A stretch of 64,000 bases of DNA from Labedaea rhizosphaerae (GCF_004362825.1 NZ_SNXZ01000004.1:496001-560000); one strand, 5' to 3'; counted from the first letter of the stretch, positions 8,618 to 19,575 are shown. Notes: a model not told the origin generated them from the sequence alone. A program made the numbers and translations.

Positions 8618-9601
8618 ATGATCGCTTGGCGTTCGGTAGCGCGATGGAGCGCACTCCCCGCGGTGGGGATCGCCGCGATCTTCACCGTGTCCGGGAAGCT
8701 GCCCTCGATGGACGCGGTCGTCGCCGCCTTGCACGACGCCGACACCGACTGGCTGGTCGTCGCCGCGGCCGCCGAGCTGTTCTCCATGGCGATGTTCGCC
8801 CGCCAGCAACGGCGTCTGCTGCTCGCCTTCGACGTGAAGATGCCCCGGCACCGCGCGATCGCGCTGGCCTACAGCCGTTCCGCGCTCGCGATCTCCATGC
8901 CGGCGGGCAGCGCCGTGTCCGCGGCTTACGCGTTCCGCTGGTTCCGGGCGGACGGCGCGAGCCGCTCGATCGCGGCCACCGTGATGGTGTTGTCCGGGCT
9001 GATCTCGTTCGTGGCGCTCGGGCTGTTGTCCCTGACCGGCGGCGCGGCGGCGGTCGCGATGCGGGTCGCGGAAGTCTGGCGGACCCACCAACTGACCGTG
9101 CAACTCTCCGTGGCCGCCGCGCTGGTGCTGATCCCGTTGATCGTCCACCTGGCCCGGCACAGCTCCACCAAGATGCGGGTGCGGCTGCCCGAGGTGCTGC
9201 GCACCGCCATCACCGATGCCCGCGAGGTCGCGCCGCGGCACTGGGCCCTCGCCCTCGGCGCCGCCGGCGCCAACTGGCTGACCGACCTGCTGTGCCTGGC
9301 CGCCGCGGCCGCCGCCTTCCACCTGCCGGTCACGCTGTGGCAGCTGGGCGCGGTGTACCTGGCCGTGCAACTCGTGCGCCAGATTCCCCTTACGCCCGGC
9401 GGGATCGGCGTGATCGAGGCGAGCCTGCTGGCCGGGCTGGTCGCGGCGGGCGCGGCCGCCGGACCCGCGGCCGCCGTCGTCCTGGTCTACCGGGTGCTCT
9501 CGTGCTGGCTCGTGCTGCCCGCGGGCGTGATCGGCTGGCTCGTGTTGCGCACCGGCCACCCGGTCACAGCCGATACGCCTCGCGTGGGCGTACCCGTGTG
9601 A
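8618..9601 (+). CDS. Flippase-like integral membrane protein (LPG synthase TM/UPF0104 type)
   Basis: A 327-residue membrane protein with about seven or eight hydrophobic helices and the central family stretch SMPAGSAVSAAYAFRW followed later by PLTPGGIGVIEASLLAGLV, typical of the lysylphosphatidylglycerol synthetase TM/AglD2 family. These proteins move or modify lipid-linked substrates across the membrane; the specific cargo is unknown. It lacks the soluble aminoacyltransferase domain of MprF. It sits between rph and the hydrolase gene, which are neighbours in mycobacteria, and its 3' end overlaps the convergent hydrolase by 38 bases, so it is probably a later insertion. Confidence 0.83.
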   Translation: MIAWRSVARWSALPAVGIAAIFTVSGKLPSMDAVVAALHDADTDWLVVAAAAELFSMAMFARQQRRLLLAFDVKMPRHRAIALAYSRSALAISMPAGSAVSAAYAFRWFRADGASRSIAATVMVLSGLISFVALGLLSLTGGAAAVAMRVAEVWRTHQLTVQLSVAAALVLIPLIVHLARHSSTKMRVRLPEVLRTAITDAREVAPRHWALALGAAGANWLTDLLCLAAAAAAFHLPVTLWQLGAVYLAVQLVRQIPLTPGGIGVIEASLLAGLVAAGAAAGPAAAVVLVYRVLSCWLVLPAGVIGWLVLRTGHPVTADTPRVGVPV

Positions 9602-10331
9602 TCTCCCCGGCGAACTCGGCCTTCGCCTCGGTCAGCACGTCGTCGACCGGCGTCCACGGCGTTACGTGGGTGATCAGCAACCGCCCCACTCCAGCCACGC
9701 TCGCGAGCCGGCCCGCTTCCGTGCCGGACAGGTGCAGGTCCGGTGGCCGGTCGTCGGCGTGCGTCCAGGACGCCTCGGACAGCAGCACGTCGGCGTCGCG
9801 GGCGAGTGCCGTCACGGCGTCGGACCAGCCCGTGTCGCCGGTGTAGGTCAGGGTCGTGCCGTCGTGCGTGATGCGAAACGCGAACGCCTCGCACGGGTGC
9901 GCGGCCCGGTCCGCGGTCACCGCAAAGGGTCCGATGTGGACAGTCCGGGGGCCGAGCGCGGTGAAGGCGTAGGCGTCGGAAAGGTCGGTGACGGCACGGT
10001 CCTGCGCGTCCGGGCTGTACGCGGCGACGAACCGGCTCGGCGCTTCGGCCGGCGCGTACACGGGCAGCCGGCCCGCCGGCCGTTCCGGGTGGTAGCGGCG
10101 CAGCACGGTGAGCGGGCTGAAGTCGGCGCAGTGGTCGGGGTGCAGGTGCGAGAACAGCAACGCGTCGAAGGCGAACGGGTCGCGGTCGAGTTGCAACTGC
10201 GCGAGCGTGCCGGTGCCGAGCTCGATGCCGAGGGTGAAGCCCTCGGCCTCCAGCAGGTAACCGGACGCGGCCGTGCCGGGCCCGGGCACGCTGCCGGAGC
10301 AACCGAGGACTGTCAGGAGCACACGGGACAC
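9564..10331 (-). CDS. Metallo-beta-lactamase-fold phosphodiesterase (Rv1339 type)
   Basis: A 255-residue cytoplasmic hydrolase with the metal-binding motif SHLHPDH (61-67), a later TYTGDTG Asp ligand and LITHVTPW His ligand. M. tuberculosis Rv1339, in the same position after murI, has been reported to hydrolyse cyclic AMP; orthology here rests on fold, order and the N-terminal LTVLGCSGSVPGPG. The start is one of two adjacent GTG codons (10331 or 10334), just after the murI stop at 10342. Probably cotranscribed with rhomboid and murI. Confidence 0.85.
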   Translation of the reverse strand: MSRVLLTVLGCSGSVPGPGTAASGYLLEAEGFTLGIELGTGTLAQLQLDRDPFAFDALLFSHLHPDHCADFSPLTVLRRYHPERPAGRLPVYAPAEAPSRFVAAYSPDAQDRAVTDLSDAYAFTALGPRTVHIGPFAVTADRAAHPCEAFAFRITHDGTTLTYTGDTGWSDAVTALARDADVLLSEASWTHADDRPPDLHLSGTEAGRLASVAGVGRLLITHVTPWTPVDDVLTEAKAEFAGEITRVRPREAYRL

Positions 10332-10341
10332 CACAACACGA

Positions 10342-11163
10342 TCAGCGGGCGCTGGCAAGGCTCGCGACGCGGCCGACGTCCGGGCCGACGAACCGCCGCG
10401 CGAGCTTGACGAACGGCTCGACCGGCCCGGTCGCCAGGAATTCGTGGTTCGGCGGTGCCTCACCCGGCTCGGCGAGCAGGTCTTGCTGCGACAGGACCCG
10501 CACGACGTCCTTCGCGGTTTCCTCCGCGCTGGACACCAGCGTCACGCCGTCGCCCATGACCAACTGCAGCACGCCGGTGAGCATCGGGTAGTGCGTGCAG
10601 CCGAGGATGAGCGTGTCGACATCGGCCTGCTGCAACGGTTCCAGGTAGGACTGGGCCAGGCCGAGCACCTGGCGCCCGGACGTGATGCCGCGCTCGACGA
10701 ACTCGGCGAACTTCGGGCAGGGCGCGCTGGTCAGCGTCACGCCGTTGGCCGCGGCGAACGCGTCGTCGTAGGCGCGCGAGCGGATCGTGCCGATGGTCCC
10801 GATCACCCCGACCCGGCCGGACCGGGTCGTCGCGACGGCCCGCCGCGCGGCCGGGAGCACGACCTCGACGACCGGGATCGGGTAGCGCTCGCGGGCGTCA
10901 CGCAGGCACGCGGCCGAGGCCGTGTTGCACGCGATGACCAGCATCTTCACGCCTTCGTCGACCAGCCGGTCGGCGACGGCGAGCGCGTGCGCGCGGACGT
11001 CGGCGATCGGCAACGGGCCGTACGGGCCGTTGGCCGTGTCGCCGACGTAGCGCAAGCGTTCGGCGGGCAGCTGGTCGATGATCGCGCGGGCCACGGTCAG
11101 CCCGCCGACGCCGGAGTCGAAGACCCCGATGGGTGCCTGCCGTGTCGGTGCTTGTGGTGTCAC
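10342..11163 (-). CDS. murI: Glutamate racemase
   Basis: Converts L- to D-glutamate for peptidoglycan. The 273-residue product carries both catalytic cysteines in VIACNTAS (Cys79) and LILGCTHYP (Cys189), plus the N-terminal [12 protein letters not shown] and [11 protein letters not shown] motifs. The GTG start at 11163 overlaps the rhomboid stop (GTGA). Order rhomboid-murI-hydrolase equals Rv1337-Rv1338-Rv1339. Confidence 0.97.
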   Translation of the reverse strand: MTPQAPTRQAPIGVFDSGVGGLTVARAIIDQLPAERLRYVGDTANGPYGPLPIADVRAHALAVADRLVDEGVKMLVIACNTASAACLRDARERYPIPVVEVVLPAARRAVATTRSGRVGVIGTIGTIRSRAYDDAFAAANGVTLTSAPCPKFAEFVERGITSGRQVLGLAQSYLEPLQQADVDTLILGCTHYPMLTGVLQLVMGDGVTLVSSAEETAKDVVRVLSQQDLLAEPGEAPPNHEFLATGPVEPFVKLARRFVGPDVGRVASLASAR

Positions 11164-11819
11164 AGCCCCAGCGTGCCGGGCAGTTCGGGCTTGGGTTCGG
11201 CCGCGGGCTTGGTCTTGCGGTTGGCGACGCTGACCAGCCAGGCGCAGAACACGCCGGCCAGCGCGCCGAACAGGTGACCCTGCCAGCTCACACCGGGGTT
11301 GCCGGGCAGGATGCCGAGCAGCGTGCTGCCCCAGTAGAACAGCAGGACGAGCCCGATCGCGATCTGCAGGAAACTGCGGGCGAAGAAGCCGCGGACCAGC
11401 AGGAACGCCAGCCATCCGAACGCGATCCCGGACGCGCCGATGGTCAGCGAACCGGTCGGCGCGGTCAGCCAGACGCCGAGCCCGCTGATGACCCAGATCG
11501 TGGCCGTGACGACGATCCACTGCCCCAGGCCGCCGGCCATGGCGAGGAACCCGAAGAGCAGCACCGGCAACGTGTTGCCGAGCAGGTGACCCCAGCCGTC
11601 GTGCAGGAAGGGCGCGAACAGGATGCCGTCGAGCCCGGACACCTGGCGCGGGATGATGCCGCCGTGGTCGAGCTTGCCGCTCATGATCCGGTCGAGGAGT
11701 TCCACCAGGTAGAGCAGGACGGTGAACCCGCCGACGACGATGGCGGCCTGCGCTGGATTGGGCGGGAGGACCCGCGCGACACCGCGCTTGGCGGCCGGCG
11801 CGGTCGGTAGCGTGCTCAC
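11160..11819 (-). CDS. Rhomboid-family intramembrane serine protease
   Basis: A 219-residue polytopic membrane protein. The catalytic dyad is visible as GASG (Ser130) in one helix and [11 protein letters not shown] (His182) in a later helix, with HLLGN (78-82) upstream as in the rhomboid core of six helices. Cleaves transmembrane substrates within the bilayer; the target is unknown. It corresponds to Rv1337 of M. tuberculosis and heads the rhomboid-murI-hydrolase operon. Confidence 0.92.
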   Translation of the reverse strand: MSTLPTAPAAKRGVARVLPPNPAQAAIVVGGFTVLLYLVELLDRIMSGKLDHGGIIPRQVSGLDGILFAPFLHDGWGHLLGNTLPVLLFGFLAMAGGLGQWIVVTATIWVISGLGVWLTAPTGSLTIGASGIAFGWLAFLLVRGFFARSFLQIAIGLVLLFYWGSTLLGILPGNPGVSWQGHLFGALAGVFCAWLVSVANRKTKPAAEPKPELPGTLGL

Positions 11820-11914
11820 GGGTTCAGGCTACGGGGATCGTGTAACGGACGGATCGGGTGAAATCCCTGATGTCGTCCCCGACATGAGGGCCCTCGTCCG
11901 CGCTCCTCGGTGTC

Positions 11915-14215
11915 TTGGACAATGCAGTGGTGTGGTCCGCGTCCTTCGCTGCTCGCCTGGCCGCCCTCGACGCCGCGGAACTGACCGACTTGCTTGCGGC
12001 TCGGCCCGACGTGCGCGTCGAACCCGTACCGCGGAGCTTCGAACAACTTGCCCAGCGGCTCGGCGGTCCCGGCTCGATCGTCGAGGCACTGCGCCTGCTC
12101 AACCACGACACGCACCTCGTCGGTGAGGCGATCGCGGTACTCGGTGACGGGGCCACCGTGCCAGCCATCGCCCGGCTCCTCGACACTTCGGAGCCCGCCG
12201 TGCACGCGGAACTGGCAATGCTGCGCGGCATCGGGCTGGCGTGGTCGGACGGGCAGGTGCTGCGGCTGCCCGAGCGACTGCAGGAACACTGGCGAGCCGA
12301 ACTCGGCGACGCGAAGCCGCTGGCGCAGATCGCCAAACCGGCCTATGCCGACGACCTGCGGGTCACCGCGTCGGCCTGGGACATCCCGGTTGCCGGGGCG
12401 CGCAAGCCGGAGTTGATCGATGCACTCACCGAGATGTTGGCGGACCCCAAGCGGGTGGCCGCCCGGATCGCCGAACTGCCGAATCCGGCCAGGGATCTAC
12501 TGGACGAGCTCCGGTCGGGCTTGTTGGGCGTCATGTTCGGCTATGTGGATCCGCGGCGGTCGCCGGTCGACGTCCTAGTGCGTGCCGGGCTGGTGCTGCT
12601 GGTCAACCGGCGACCGGAGGTCCCTCGCGAGGTCGCGGTGGGAGCGTGGCTGGCCGGACTGGCGGCTGGACTGACCGGACGCCCCGAGGTCGCCAAGGCC
12701 GAGGCGACCGCGACCGCAGCCGACACGATCGCCCAGGGGGCGGCGCGAGAAGCCGTGCATATCCTGGCCACCTTGCTGGACGAGGCCGGCCGCAAACCCG
12801 TCGCCATGTTGAAGAAGGGCGGGGTCGGCGCGCGTGAGCAGGGCAACCTCGCCAAACGCCTGTCGATCCCAGTGCAGACGATGCCGCTGTGGATCGACAT
12901 CGCGTATGCCGCCGAACTGCTTGGCGAGACCGACGGCGGCTACGCGCCGACCGCCGCCCACTCGCGGTGGCGCGCCGCGACGCCGAGCGAACAATGGGCG
13001 GCGGCGGCCACAGCCTGGTATGCGATCGAACACGCTCCCCTGCTCCGGGAGGTCAATGACGACAAGGTGCAGCCGCCACCGCTGCCGTTGGTGTCCGAGG
13101 CCGGCGCCATGCGCCGCGCATTGGTGCGGACCGCGGCCGCGGACGGGCTGTCGGTCCGCGGCGTCGGCGGCGAGATCGACTGGTTCTACCCCATGCACGG
13201 TTACGACGCCGCCGCGCGCGACGCGAAGATCGCCGCGGTGATCCAGGAAGCGGAACTGCTGGGCGTCGTCGCCCAGGACCGGGTCTCCGAACTCGGGGCG
13301 ACGATCGTCGACGCCAACCCCGACAGTGTCGCCGACCGCTGCGCGGCACTGCTACCGGCGACCGAGTGCCGGGTGATCCTGCAGTCGGACCTCACCGCCG
13401 TGGTGTCCGGTCAGCCGAGTGCGGCCGTGGCGAACCTGCTCGCCGCCGCCGCGGTGAACGAGACCCGCGGCGCGGGCGCGGTCTGGCGGTTCAGCGCGAA
13501 CAGCGTCCGAGGCGCGCTCGACGCGGGCTGGACGGCGCCGGAACTGCTCGCCGAGCTGGCCGCGATCGCCCACCAGCCGCTGCCGCAACCACTGGAGTAC
13601 CTGGTCAACGACACCGCCCGGCGCCACGGTCGAGTGCGGGTGCGAGCGACACGATCGTGCCTGGTGGCCGACGAGGCGATGGTCGCCGAGATCGCCGGCA
13701 CCCGGTCGCTGGCCAAGCTCAAGCTGGTCCGGGCCGCGCCGACCGTGCTGACGAGTCCGCTGGAACCGGACCGGGTGCTCGATTCGTTGCGCGCGGCGGG
13801 CTTCTTCCCGGTCGTCGAGGACGCGACCGGCGCCGTCGTGGTCGAGCGGGTCACCGGGCACCTCAGCGACACCGACCCGATCGACCCACCCCGACCGACC
13901 CTCGACGCGTCCGAGCTGGCCCGTCGCCTCGTCGCGGACCCGAACGGTGACCACGCCAAGGTGAGCCGCGCCGAGCGGACCCTGGCCGGACTCAACCCCC
14001 GCCTGGACGACGCCGAACTGGCGTTGCTCGCCCATGCCATCGAACACCGCGACGACGTGGTGATCTCCTACCGGAACAAGGAAGGCAACCGTACGATTCG
14101 CCGGATCCGCCCCATCCGGCTCTGGGACCGATGGATGGAGTCCTACTGCCACCTGCGTGGCGCGGATCGCGAATTCACCGTCGCCAACATCGAAGCCGTG
14201 TCCCCGGCCCGCTGA
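11915..14215 (+). CDS. Helicase-associated domain protein (Rv0862c type)
   Basis: A 766-residue soluble protein with no signal peptide or Walker motifs. Length and style (many short helices, Leu/Ala-rich, a C-terminal stretch with VISYRNKEGNRTIRRIRPIRLWDRWMESYC-like WYL-type beta region) match the actinobacterial family that is usually next to the XPB-like helicase (Rv0861c-Rv0862c) and has a Helicase_C_3-type domain. Here no XPB gene adjoins it. The start is TTG at 11915, or GTG at 11927 or 11930. It splits the cysM-rhomboid junction that is continuous in mycobacteria and is on the opposite strand, so it is an insertion into the conserved block. Confidence 0.72.
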   Translation: MDNAVVWSASFAARLAALDAAELTDLLAARPDVRVEPVPRSFEQLAQRLGGPGSIVEALRLLNHDTHLVGEAIAVLGDGATVPAIARLLDTSEPAVHAELAMLRGIGLAWSDGQVLRLPERLQEHWRAELGDAKPLAQIAKPAYADDLRVTASAWDIPVAGARKPELIDALTEMLADPKRVAARIAELPNPARDLLDELRSGLLGVMFGYVDPRRSPVDVLVRAGLVLLVNRRPEVPREVAVGAWLAGLAAGLTGRPEVAKAEATATAADTIAQGAAREAVHILATLLDEAGRKPVAMLKKGGVGAREQGNLAKRLSIPVQTMPLWIDIAYAAELLGETDGGYAPTAAHSRWRAATPSEQWAAAATAWYAIEHAPLLREVNDDKVQPPPLPLVSEAGAMRRALVRTAAADGLSVRGVGGEIDWFYPMHGYDAAARDAKIAAVIQEAELLGVVAQDRVSELGATIVDANPDSVADRCAALLPATECRVILQSDLTAVVSGQPSAAVANLLAAAAVNETRGAGAVWRFSANSVRGALDAGWTAPELLAELAAIAHQPLPQPLEYLVNDTARRHGRVRVRATRSCLVADEAMVAEIAGTRSLAKLKLVRAAPTVLTSPLEPDRVLDSLRAAGFFPVVEDATGAVVVERVTGHLSDTDPIDPPRPTLDASELARRLVADPNGDHAKVSRAERTLAGLNPRLDDAELALLAHAIEHRDDVVISYRNKEGNRTIRRIRPIRLWDRWMESYCHLRGADREFTVANIEAVSPAR

Positions 14216-14276
14216 CCCGCGCAGCGTGCGTCCGCAGGCAGCTTGTCCGGAGCTGGTCGACCGGGTGATGCGGCCC

Positions 14277-15521
<1,245 letters not shown>

Positions 15522-15557
15522 TTACGTGCTTGTCGAAGACGCTTGCGAGTGCCGGTC

Positions 15558-16034
15558 TCAGCGATCGGGACGGTCGTCCGGGCCGGTGCCCGCGAACCGG
15601 TAGGACTCGACGACGTCGACCCGCTCCTCGGTGACCGCGCCGTCGGCGATCCGGTACGAGCGCAGTTCGTGGGTGTCGGGCTCGCGCGTGGAGACCAGCA
15701 CGTAGTGCGGGCTCGGCAGGAACATCGCGTAGTTGTCGGCGATCCCGACATCGGTGCGCGACGGGTAGGCCTCGGTCGCCGTGTGGGAGTGGAACACCGC
15801 GACGATCTCCTCGTCGGCGGCGTCGGTCTCCTGGTACACGCGCAGCCACTCGCCCTCGTCGAACTGGTAGAACGTCGGCGACCGGGCCGCGTTCAGCATC
15901 GGGATGAACCGCTCGGGGCGATCCGCGCCGGCCGGACCGACGAGCAGCCCGCACGCCTCGTCCGGGTGGTCCCGGCGGGCGTGGGCGACCATCTGGTCGA
16001 CGAGGTCCTGGCGCAGCTGCAGCACGAGATCCAT
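15558..16034 (-). CDS. mec: CysO-cysteine peptidase, JAMM metalloprotease
   Basis: Releases cysteine from the CysO carrier. The 158-residue product has the zinc JAMM signature HSHT (His82, His84), Ser92 and Asp95, with the upstream Glu26 in DEACG. It begins one base after the preceding membrane protein gene's stop and leads into cysO and cysM, completing the oxidant-resistant cysteine pathway known from M. tuberculosis. Confidence 0.95.
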   Translation of the reverse strand: MDLVLQLRQDLVDQMVAHARRDHPDEACGLLVGPAGADRPERFIPMLNAARSPTFYQFDEGEWLRVYQETDAADEEIVAVFHSHTATEAYPSRTDVGIADNYAMFLPSPHYVLVSTREPDTHELRSYRIADGAVTEERVDVVESYRFAGTGPDDRPDR

Positions 16035-16035
16035 C

Positions 16036-16638
16036 TTACGTCGAGGTCGGAGCTTTCCCGCTTGGTGAGACGCGGCCCTTGCGGGCGGTCCGACCTGCGT
16101 AGCAGGCCAATCCGAAGATCATCAAGAGGTCGATGAGCCCGACCACGAGGCCGACGGTGAAGTCGACCTCGTCCGGCCGGTGCAGGTCCACGGCCGCCTG
16201 CGGGTCCTCGACCACCTCGACCGACGCGCCCGGCCGGTCGCCGTCGACGGCCACGATGCCGTGCTGGCCGTCCGGCGTGACCACGACCAGCGCGTTCTTC
16301 GTGTACTTCGACGGCGGCGTGAACTGCGCGGCCGTCCAGTGATCGGTGTAGCCGGTGACCGCGGCCTGCACGTGCACGCCCCGCGTCTGCAGCACGAGGC
16401 CGTCGACCACGGTGAGCCCGGCCCCGAAGATCATGACCAGGTGGATGCCTGCGGCGAACACGCCCAGCACGGCCACGCCCGCGCTGCGGGCCACGATCGG
16501 CGGGAGGACCAGGACCAGCAGGGCGCTCAGCCAGATCAGCAGGGTGCCCCCGCCGACGTGGAAGACGTTCAGCGCGACCCCGAGCCACGTCACCGCTGCC
16601 AGCACGAGCGTGGTCAGCGCGATCCGGAGCCACATCAT
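16036..16638 (-). CDS. Membrane protein of unknown function upstream of mec
   Basis: A 200-residue protein with three N-terminal hydrophobic helices (about 5-25, 30-50, 55-80), a hydrophilic beta-rich domain (about 85-155) and one C-terminal helix (about 163-183) with a basic tail. No family recognised. It ends one base before mec, so it is probably cotranscribed with the cysteine operon, but nothing in the sequence links it to sulfur metabolism. It has no counterpart in the mycobacterial block. Confidence 0.7.
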   Translation of the reverse strand: MMWLRIALTTLVLAAVTWLGVALNVFHVGGGTLLIWLSALLVLVLPPIVARSAGVAVLGVFAAGIHLVMIFGAGLTVVDGLVLQTRGVHVQAAVTGYTDHWTAAQFTPPSKYTKNALVVVTPDGQHGIVAVDGDRPGASVEVVEDPQAAVDLHRPDEVDFTVGLVVGLIDLLMIFGLACYAGRTARKGRVSPSGKAPTST

Positions 16639-16654
16639 GGGGCGACCCTACGAT

Positions 16655-16682
16655 GGCCCACCGCCCAGGCGGGCGGTGGGCC
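16655..16682 (-). terminator. Hairpin between M23 and the membrane protein gene
   Basis: A perfect 12-bp GC stem (16655-16666 with 16671-16682) and a 4-base loop, starting 11 bases after the M23 gene stop on the minus strand. There is no clear T run. Confidence 0.7.
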
Positions 16683-16692
16683 GATCAAGAGG

Positions 16693-17568
16693 TCACTGGC
16701 AGCAGATGTTGTACCCGTGGTTCATCCAGAACGTCGTCGGGATCGGGTTGTCCAGCACGGGGTCGTCGACGCTCTTCGCCGCGAGTTCGTGCCGGCCCGG
16801 CCGCATCTCGACGTGCGTGTGCGACGCGCTGGCGCCGCGTGAGGCCTCGTCGGCGATGTGCTGGCCGCGGTCGACGTGCTGACCGACGGCGAGCCCGTCG
16901 AGCGGGTTGGAGTGCAGGTAGATGATGCTGCGGTCGAGGCTCGCGTTGTAGATCGAGATGGTGGACAGCCCACCGCCGCCCTCGTTCTTGTAGATCACCG
17001 TTCCGTCGAGCAGGGCGTACACGTTGGCGCCGGGGCTCAGGGCGATGTCGATCCCCTCGTGCCGGCCCGAGGTGGACAGGTAGCCGTCGAAGTAGGCGGT
17101 GATCCGGGCGTCGTTGGTGTGGTAGACCCCGTACTCGATGCGGTCGTTGCCCGGCTTGCCGACGACGTGACCGGCGTTCTCGTTCTTCAGCGACGAGCTC
17201 AGGTTGCCCTTCGCGCCGGCGATGAACGAGTCGATCGCGCCGGACCAGTCGCTCTTGTAGAAGACCGTGACCGGGACGGACGTGCGGTTCCACGCCGAGG
17301 CCGCGTTGTTCTTCACGCACTGGCCGCGGCCGTTGCCGGAGCTGATGAACTTGATGCAGTCCGTGCCGGTGCCGTAGGTCGCGACCGAGCCGGTGAAGTC
17401 GACAAGCGACCCCTGGTTGTCGCTGTTGTAGTAGAGGCAGAACTCGCCCGATTCGCAGACGCCGTTGCGGGCGGCGGCCTGGGCCGCCGGGGCCGCGGCG
17501 ACGGCCAGGACCGCCGAGGCGGTCAGCAACAGCGCGCCGATGGCCGCCGACAAGAGCCTTCTCTTCAC
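16693..17568 (-). CDS. Secreted M23 peptidase with N-terminal I36-like domain
   Basis: A 291-residue exported protein. A signal peptide (about 1-32, AQA-AA cleavage region) precedes a Cys-rich I36 peptidase-inhibitor-like domain (about 33-130, NGVCESGEFCLYY) and a C-terminal M23 zinc endopeptidase domain with RHEGIDI (His170, Asp174) and SHTHVE (His250, His252). Such enzymes cut peptidoglycan cross-links; the I36-like domain may anchor or self-inhibit. A terminator follows, and the gene is not part of the neighbouring conserved operon. Confidence 0.87.
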   Translation of the reverse strand: MKRRLLSAAIGALLLTASAVLAVAAAPAAQAAARNGVCESGEFCLYYNSDNQGSLVDFTGSVATYGTGTDCIKFISSGNGRGQCVKNNAASAWNRTSVPVTVFYKSDWSGAIDSFIAGAKGNLSSSLKNENAGHVVGKPGNDRIEYGVYHTNDARITAYFDGYLSTSGRHEGIDIALSPGANVYALLDGTVIYKNEGGGGLSTISIYNASLDRSIIYLHSNPLDGLAVGQHVDRGQHIADEASRGASASHTHVEMRPGRHELAAKSVDDPVLDNPIPTTFWMNHGYNICCQ

Positions 17569-17681
17569 GGTGAAACGCCCTCTCGTTACGTCAGATGCAC
17601 ACGACGGGACGATCCGGCACGGAAGATACCGGCAAAGCGGGCTTTCTGGTCAGGTTCTTGCGGGTGAACGCCGGGAGCCGC

Positions 17682-18647
17682 TTACGCGCGCAGCGCGCCG
17701 GGCCAGACGTCGCGGTAGCCGGGCAGCCCGGCGAGCGAGGTCGCGGCGAGCACGCCGTTGCCCATCGCGGTGGCGAACACCTCGGCGGCCGCGGCGCACA
17801 GGCTGTCCAGCGCCACCGCCCGCATCGGGCCGTCGGGCAGCGGCATTTCGCCGGTGGCGAGCGCGAAGACGGTGTCACCGTCGAACATGGAGTGGGCGGG
17901 GCGCACCGCCCGGGCAAGGCCGTCGTGGGCGGCCATCGCGAGCCGGCCGGCCTCCGCTTTGGACAGTGCCGCGTTCACCGCCACCACGCCGATGGTGGTG
18001 TTCAGGCCGGTCTGCTCGACGGTGGGCAGGTCGCCCGGGCGGTCGGGCCAGTCCACATCGAACTGGTCGCCGGCCCAGAGCCGCCCGGTGGCCAGGTCCG
18101 CCGCCTCGCCCTTGGCGTTGACGGCGGCGAGTGCGCCGACGGTCCACGCCTCGGCGACCGTGCTCGCGGTGCCGATGCCGCCCTTGAGCGAGCCGACCTT
18201 GGCCCCCGTGCCGGCCCCGACGCAGCCCTGCTCCACCGGTCCGCCCGCGGCCGCTTCGCATGCGGCATAACCGAAGGAGGCGTCCGGCCGGTTGCCCCAC
18301 GCGCTGCGCGGCAGGTCGAACAGCACGGCGCCGGGCACGATCGGGACGACCTCGTGCGGCTGCATGCCGACCGGGAAGCCGGTGTTGCGTTCGCTGAGCC
18401 AGCGCATCACGCCGGTGGCCGCGTCGAGCCCGTAGGCGCTCCCGCCGGTGAGCACGACCGCGTTCACGTGCTGCACCAGGTTTTCCGGGCGCAACAGGTC
18501 GGTTTCCCTGGTACCGGGCGCGCCGCCGCGCCCGTCCACCGCGCCGACCGTGCCGGGCGGGGCGAGCACGACGGTGGTGCCGGTGGCCCAGCCATCCTCG
18601 ATGCGCTGGTGGTGACCGACCTCGATGCCGGCCACGTCGGTGATCAC
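17682..18647 (-). CDS. P1/S58-family (DmpA-like) peptidase
   Basis: A 321-residue N-terminal nucleophile hydrolase of the DmpA/BapA beta-aminopeptidase family, ortholog of Rv1333. It has TDVAGIEVGHH at the start, VLTGGSAYGLDAATGVM and a later TIGVVAVNAALSK, where the chain should self-cleave before the catalytic Thr/Ser. It directly abuts the DUF2017 gene with no gap, giving the conserved order clpS-DUF2017-S58 peptidase. Confidence 0.87.
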   Translation of the reverse strand: MITDVAGIEVGHHQRIEDGWATGTTVVLAPPGTVGAVDGRGGAPGTRETDLLRPENLVQHVNAVVLTGGSAYGLDAATGVMRWLSERNTGFPVGMQPHEVVPIVPGAVLFDLPRSAWGNRPDASFGYAACEAAAGGPVEQGCVGAGTGAKVGSLKGGIGTASTVAEAWTVGALAAVNAKGEAADLATGRLWAGDQFDVDWPDRPGDLPTVEQTGLNTTIGVVAVNAALSKAEAGRLAMAAHDGLARAVRPAHSMFDGDTVFALATGEMPLPDGPMRAVALDSLCAAAAEVFATAMGNGVLAATSLAGLPGYRDVWPGALRA

Positions 18648-19208
18648 CTAGTCACCCGCGAGCGCGTCGACCAGGGTGTCCTGCACCCAGGTCAGCCAGT
18701 GGTACACACCGAGGTGCGGGCTGCGCGGGTCGTCCTCGGGCAGCTCGTCGGGCATCTCCTCGGTGACGTCGAGCGCGGTGCCCAGCGCCAGCCGCACGTC
18801 GTTGAGCGCGGAAAGCCACGCGTCGGCCTGCTCGAAGGTCAGCGACACCCGGCCGCCGCCAGGCGGGCAGGTCTCCAGCACGACCTCGGCGACGCCGGTC
18901 TTCTGCTCGAGCAACTCCGGCTCGTGCAGCGAGCGCAGCGCGGCCGCGGAGTCCTGCTCGGTCTTGTCGGGCTTGTCCGGGTCGAGCCGGTGGAAGTCGG
19001 GCAGCAGCCGGGACAGGATCGGGTCGTCCGGCGAGGTGGTCGGCCCGGTGCGGATGCCGGTCAGCTCGGCCAGCTCGTCCTGCGGCGCCTCTTCGGCGCG
19101 GGCCATCAGCATGTCGTTGATCTGCGACACCAGGCCGCGCAGCACGGCGGCCTCCTGCCGGTCCATGGTGGCCACGACGGTCGCGCCCTTGCGCTTCCAG
19201 ACGTTCAC
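18648..19208 (-). CDS. DUF2017 family protein
   Basis: A 186-residue cytoplasmic protein, mostly helical, of the DUF2017 family that always follows clpS in actinobacteria (Rv1332). The start is taken as GTG at 19208 (VNVWKRKG) because it overlaps the clpS stop as GTGA. Function unknown; its coupling to clpS suggests a role with the ClpS/ClpC degradation route. Confidence 0.88.
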   Translation of the reverse strand: MNVWKRKGATVVATMDRQEAAVLRGLVSQINDMLMARAEEAPQDELAELTGIRTGPTTSPDDPILSRLLPDFHRLDPDKPDKTEQDSAAALRSLHEPELLEQKTGVAEVVLETCPPGGGRVSLTFEQADAWLSALNDVRLALGTALDVTEEMPDELPEDDPRSPHLGVYHWLTWVQDTLVDALAGD

Positions 19209-19504
19209 GAGGTGTGTTCCATCGTGGCCCACAAGCCCGCGGCGTGCAGCTTCGCCACGTCACCCTCGACCTTCTCCTTGGACCCCGACGACACGATCGC
19301 CTTGCCCTTGTGGTGGACGTCGAGCATCAGCTTCGTCGCCTTCTCCCGGCTGTAGCCGAAGAGCTTCTGGAACACGTAGGTCACGTACGACATGAGGTTG
19401 ACCGGGTCGTTCCAGACCACCGTCTGCCACGGCTGGTCCTCGGCGGCCACCTCGGCGCCCGCAGGCTCGGCCTGCGTCTGCTCGGTAGCGGCTGGCGTGG
19501 TCAT
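19205..19504 (-). CDS. clpS: ATP-dependent Clp protease adaptor ClpS
   Basis: Adaptor that delivers N-degron proteins to the Clp ATPase. The 99-residue product has a flexible acidic N-terminus (1-25) and the ClpS core: [18 protein letters not shown], with the Asn-Asp-Pro binding pocket, and the [12 protein letters not shown] helix. It leads the clpS-DUF2017-S58 peptidase operon. Confidence 0.96.
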   Translation of the reverse strand: MTTPAATEQTQAEPAGAEVAAEDQPWQTVVWNDPVNLMSYVTYVFQKLFGYSREKATKLMLDVHHKGKAIVSSGSKEKVEGDVAKLHAAGLWATMEHTS

Positions 19505-19575
19505 ACCCCCAATGGTGGCATGTCCGATTCGGGGGCGTTCGCCAGATCACCTTTCCGGGCCCGCGGGCGTGTCGG

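Noticed and set aside
5433-8621. Open frame of 1062 codons across the flavin monooxygenase, rdgB and rph
   Set aside because: It is antisense or out of frame to three recognised genes and its product is Arg/Ala/Pro-rich shadow sequence.
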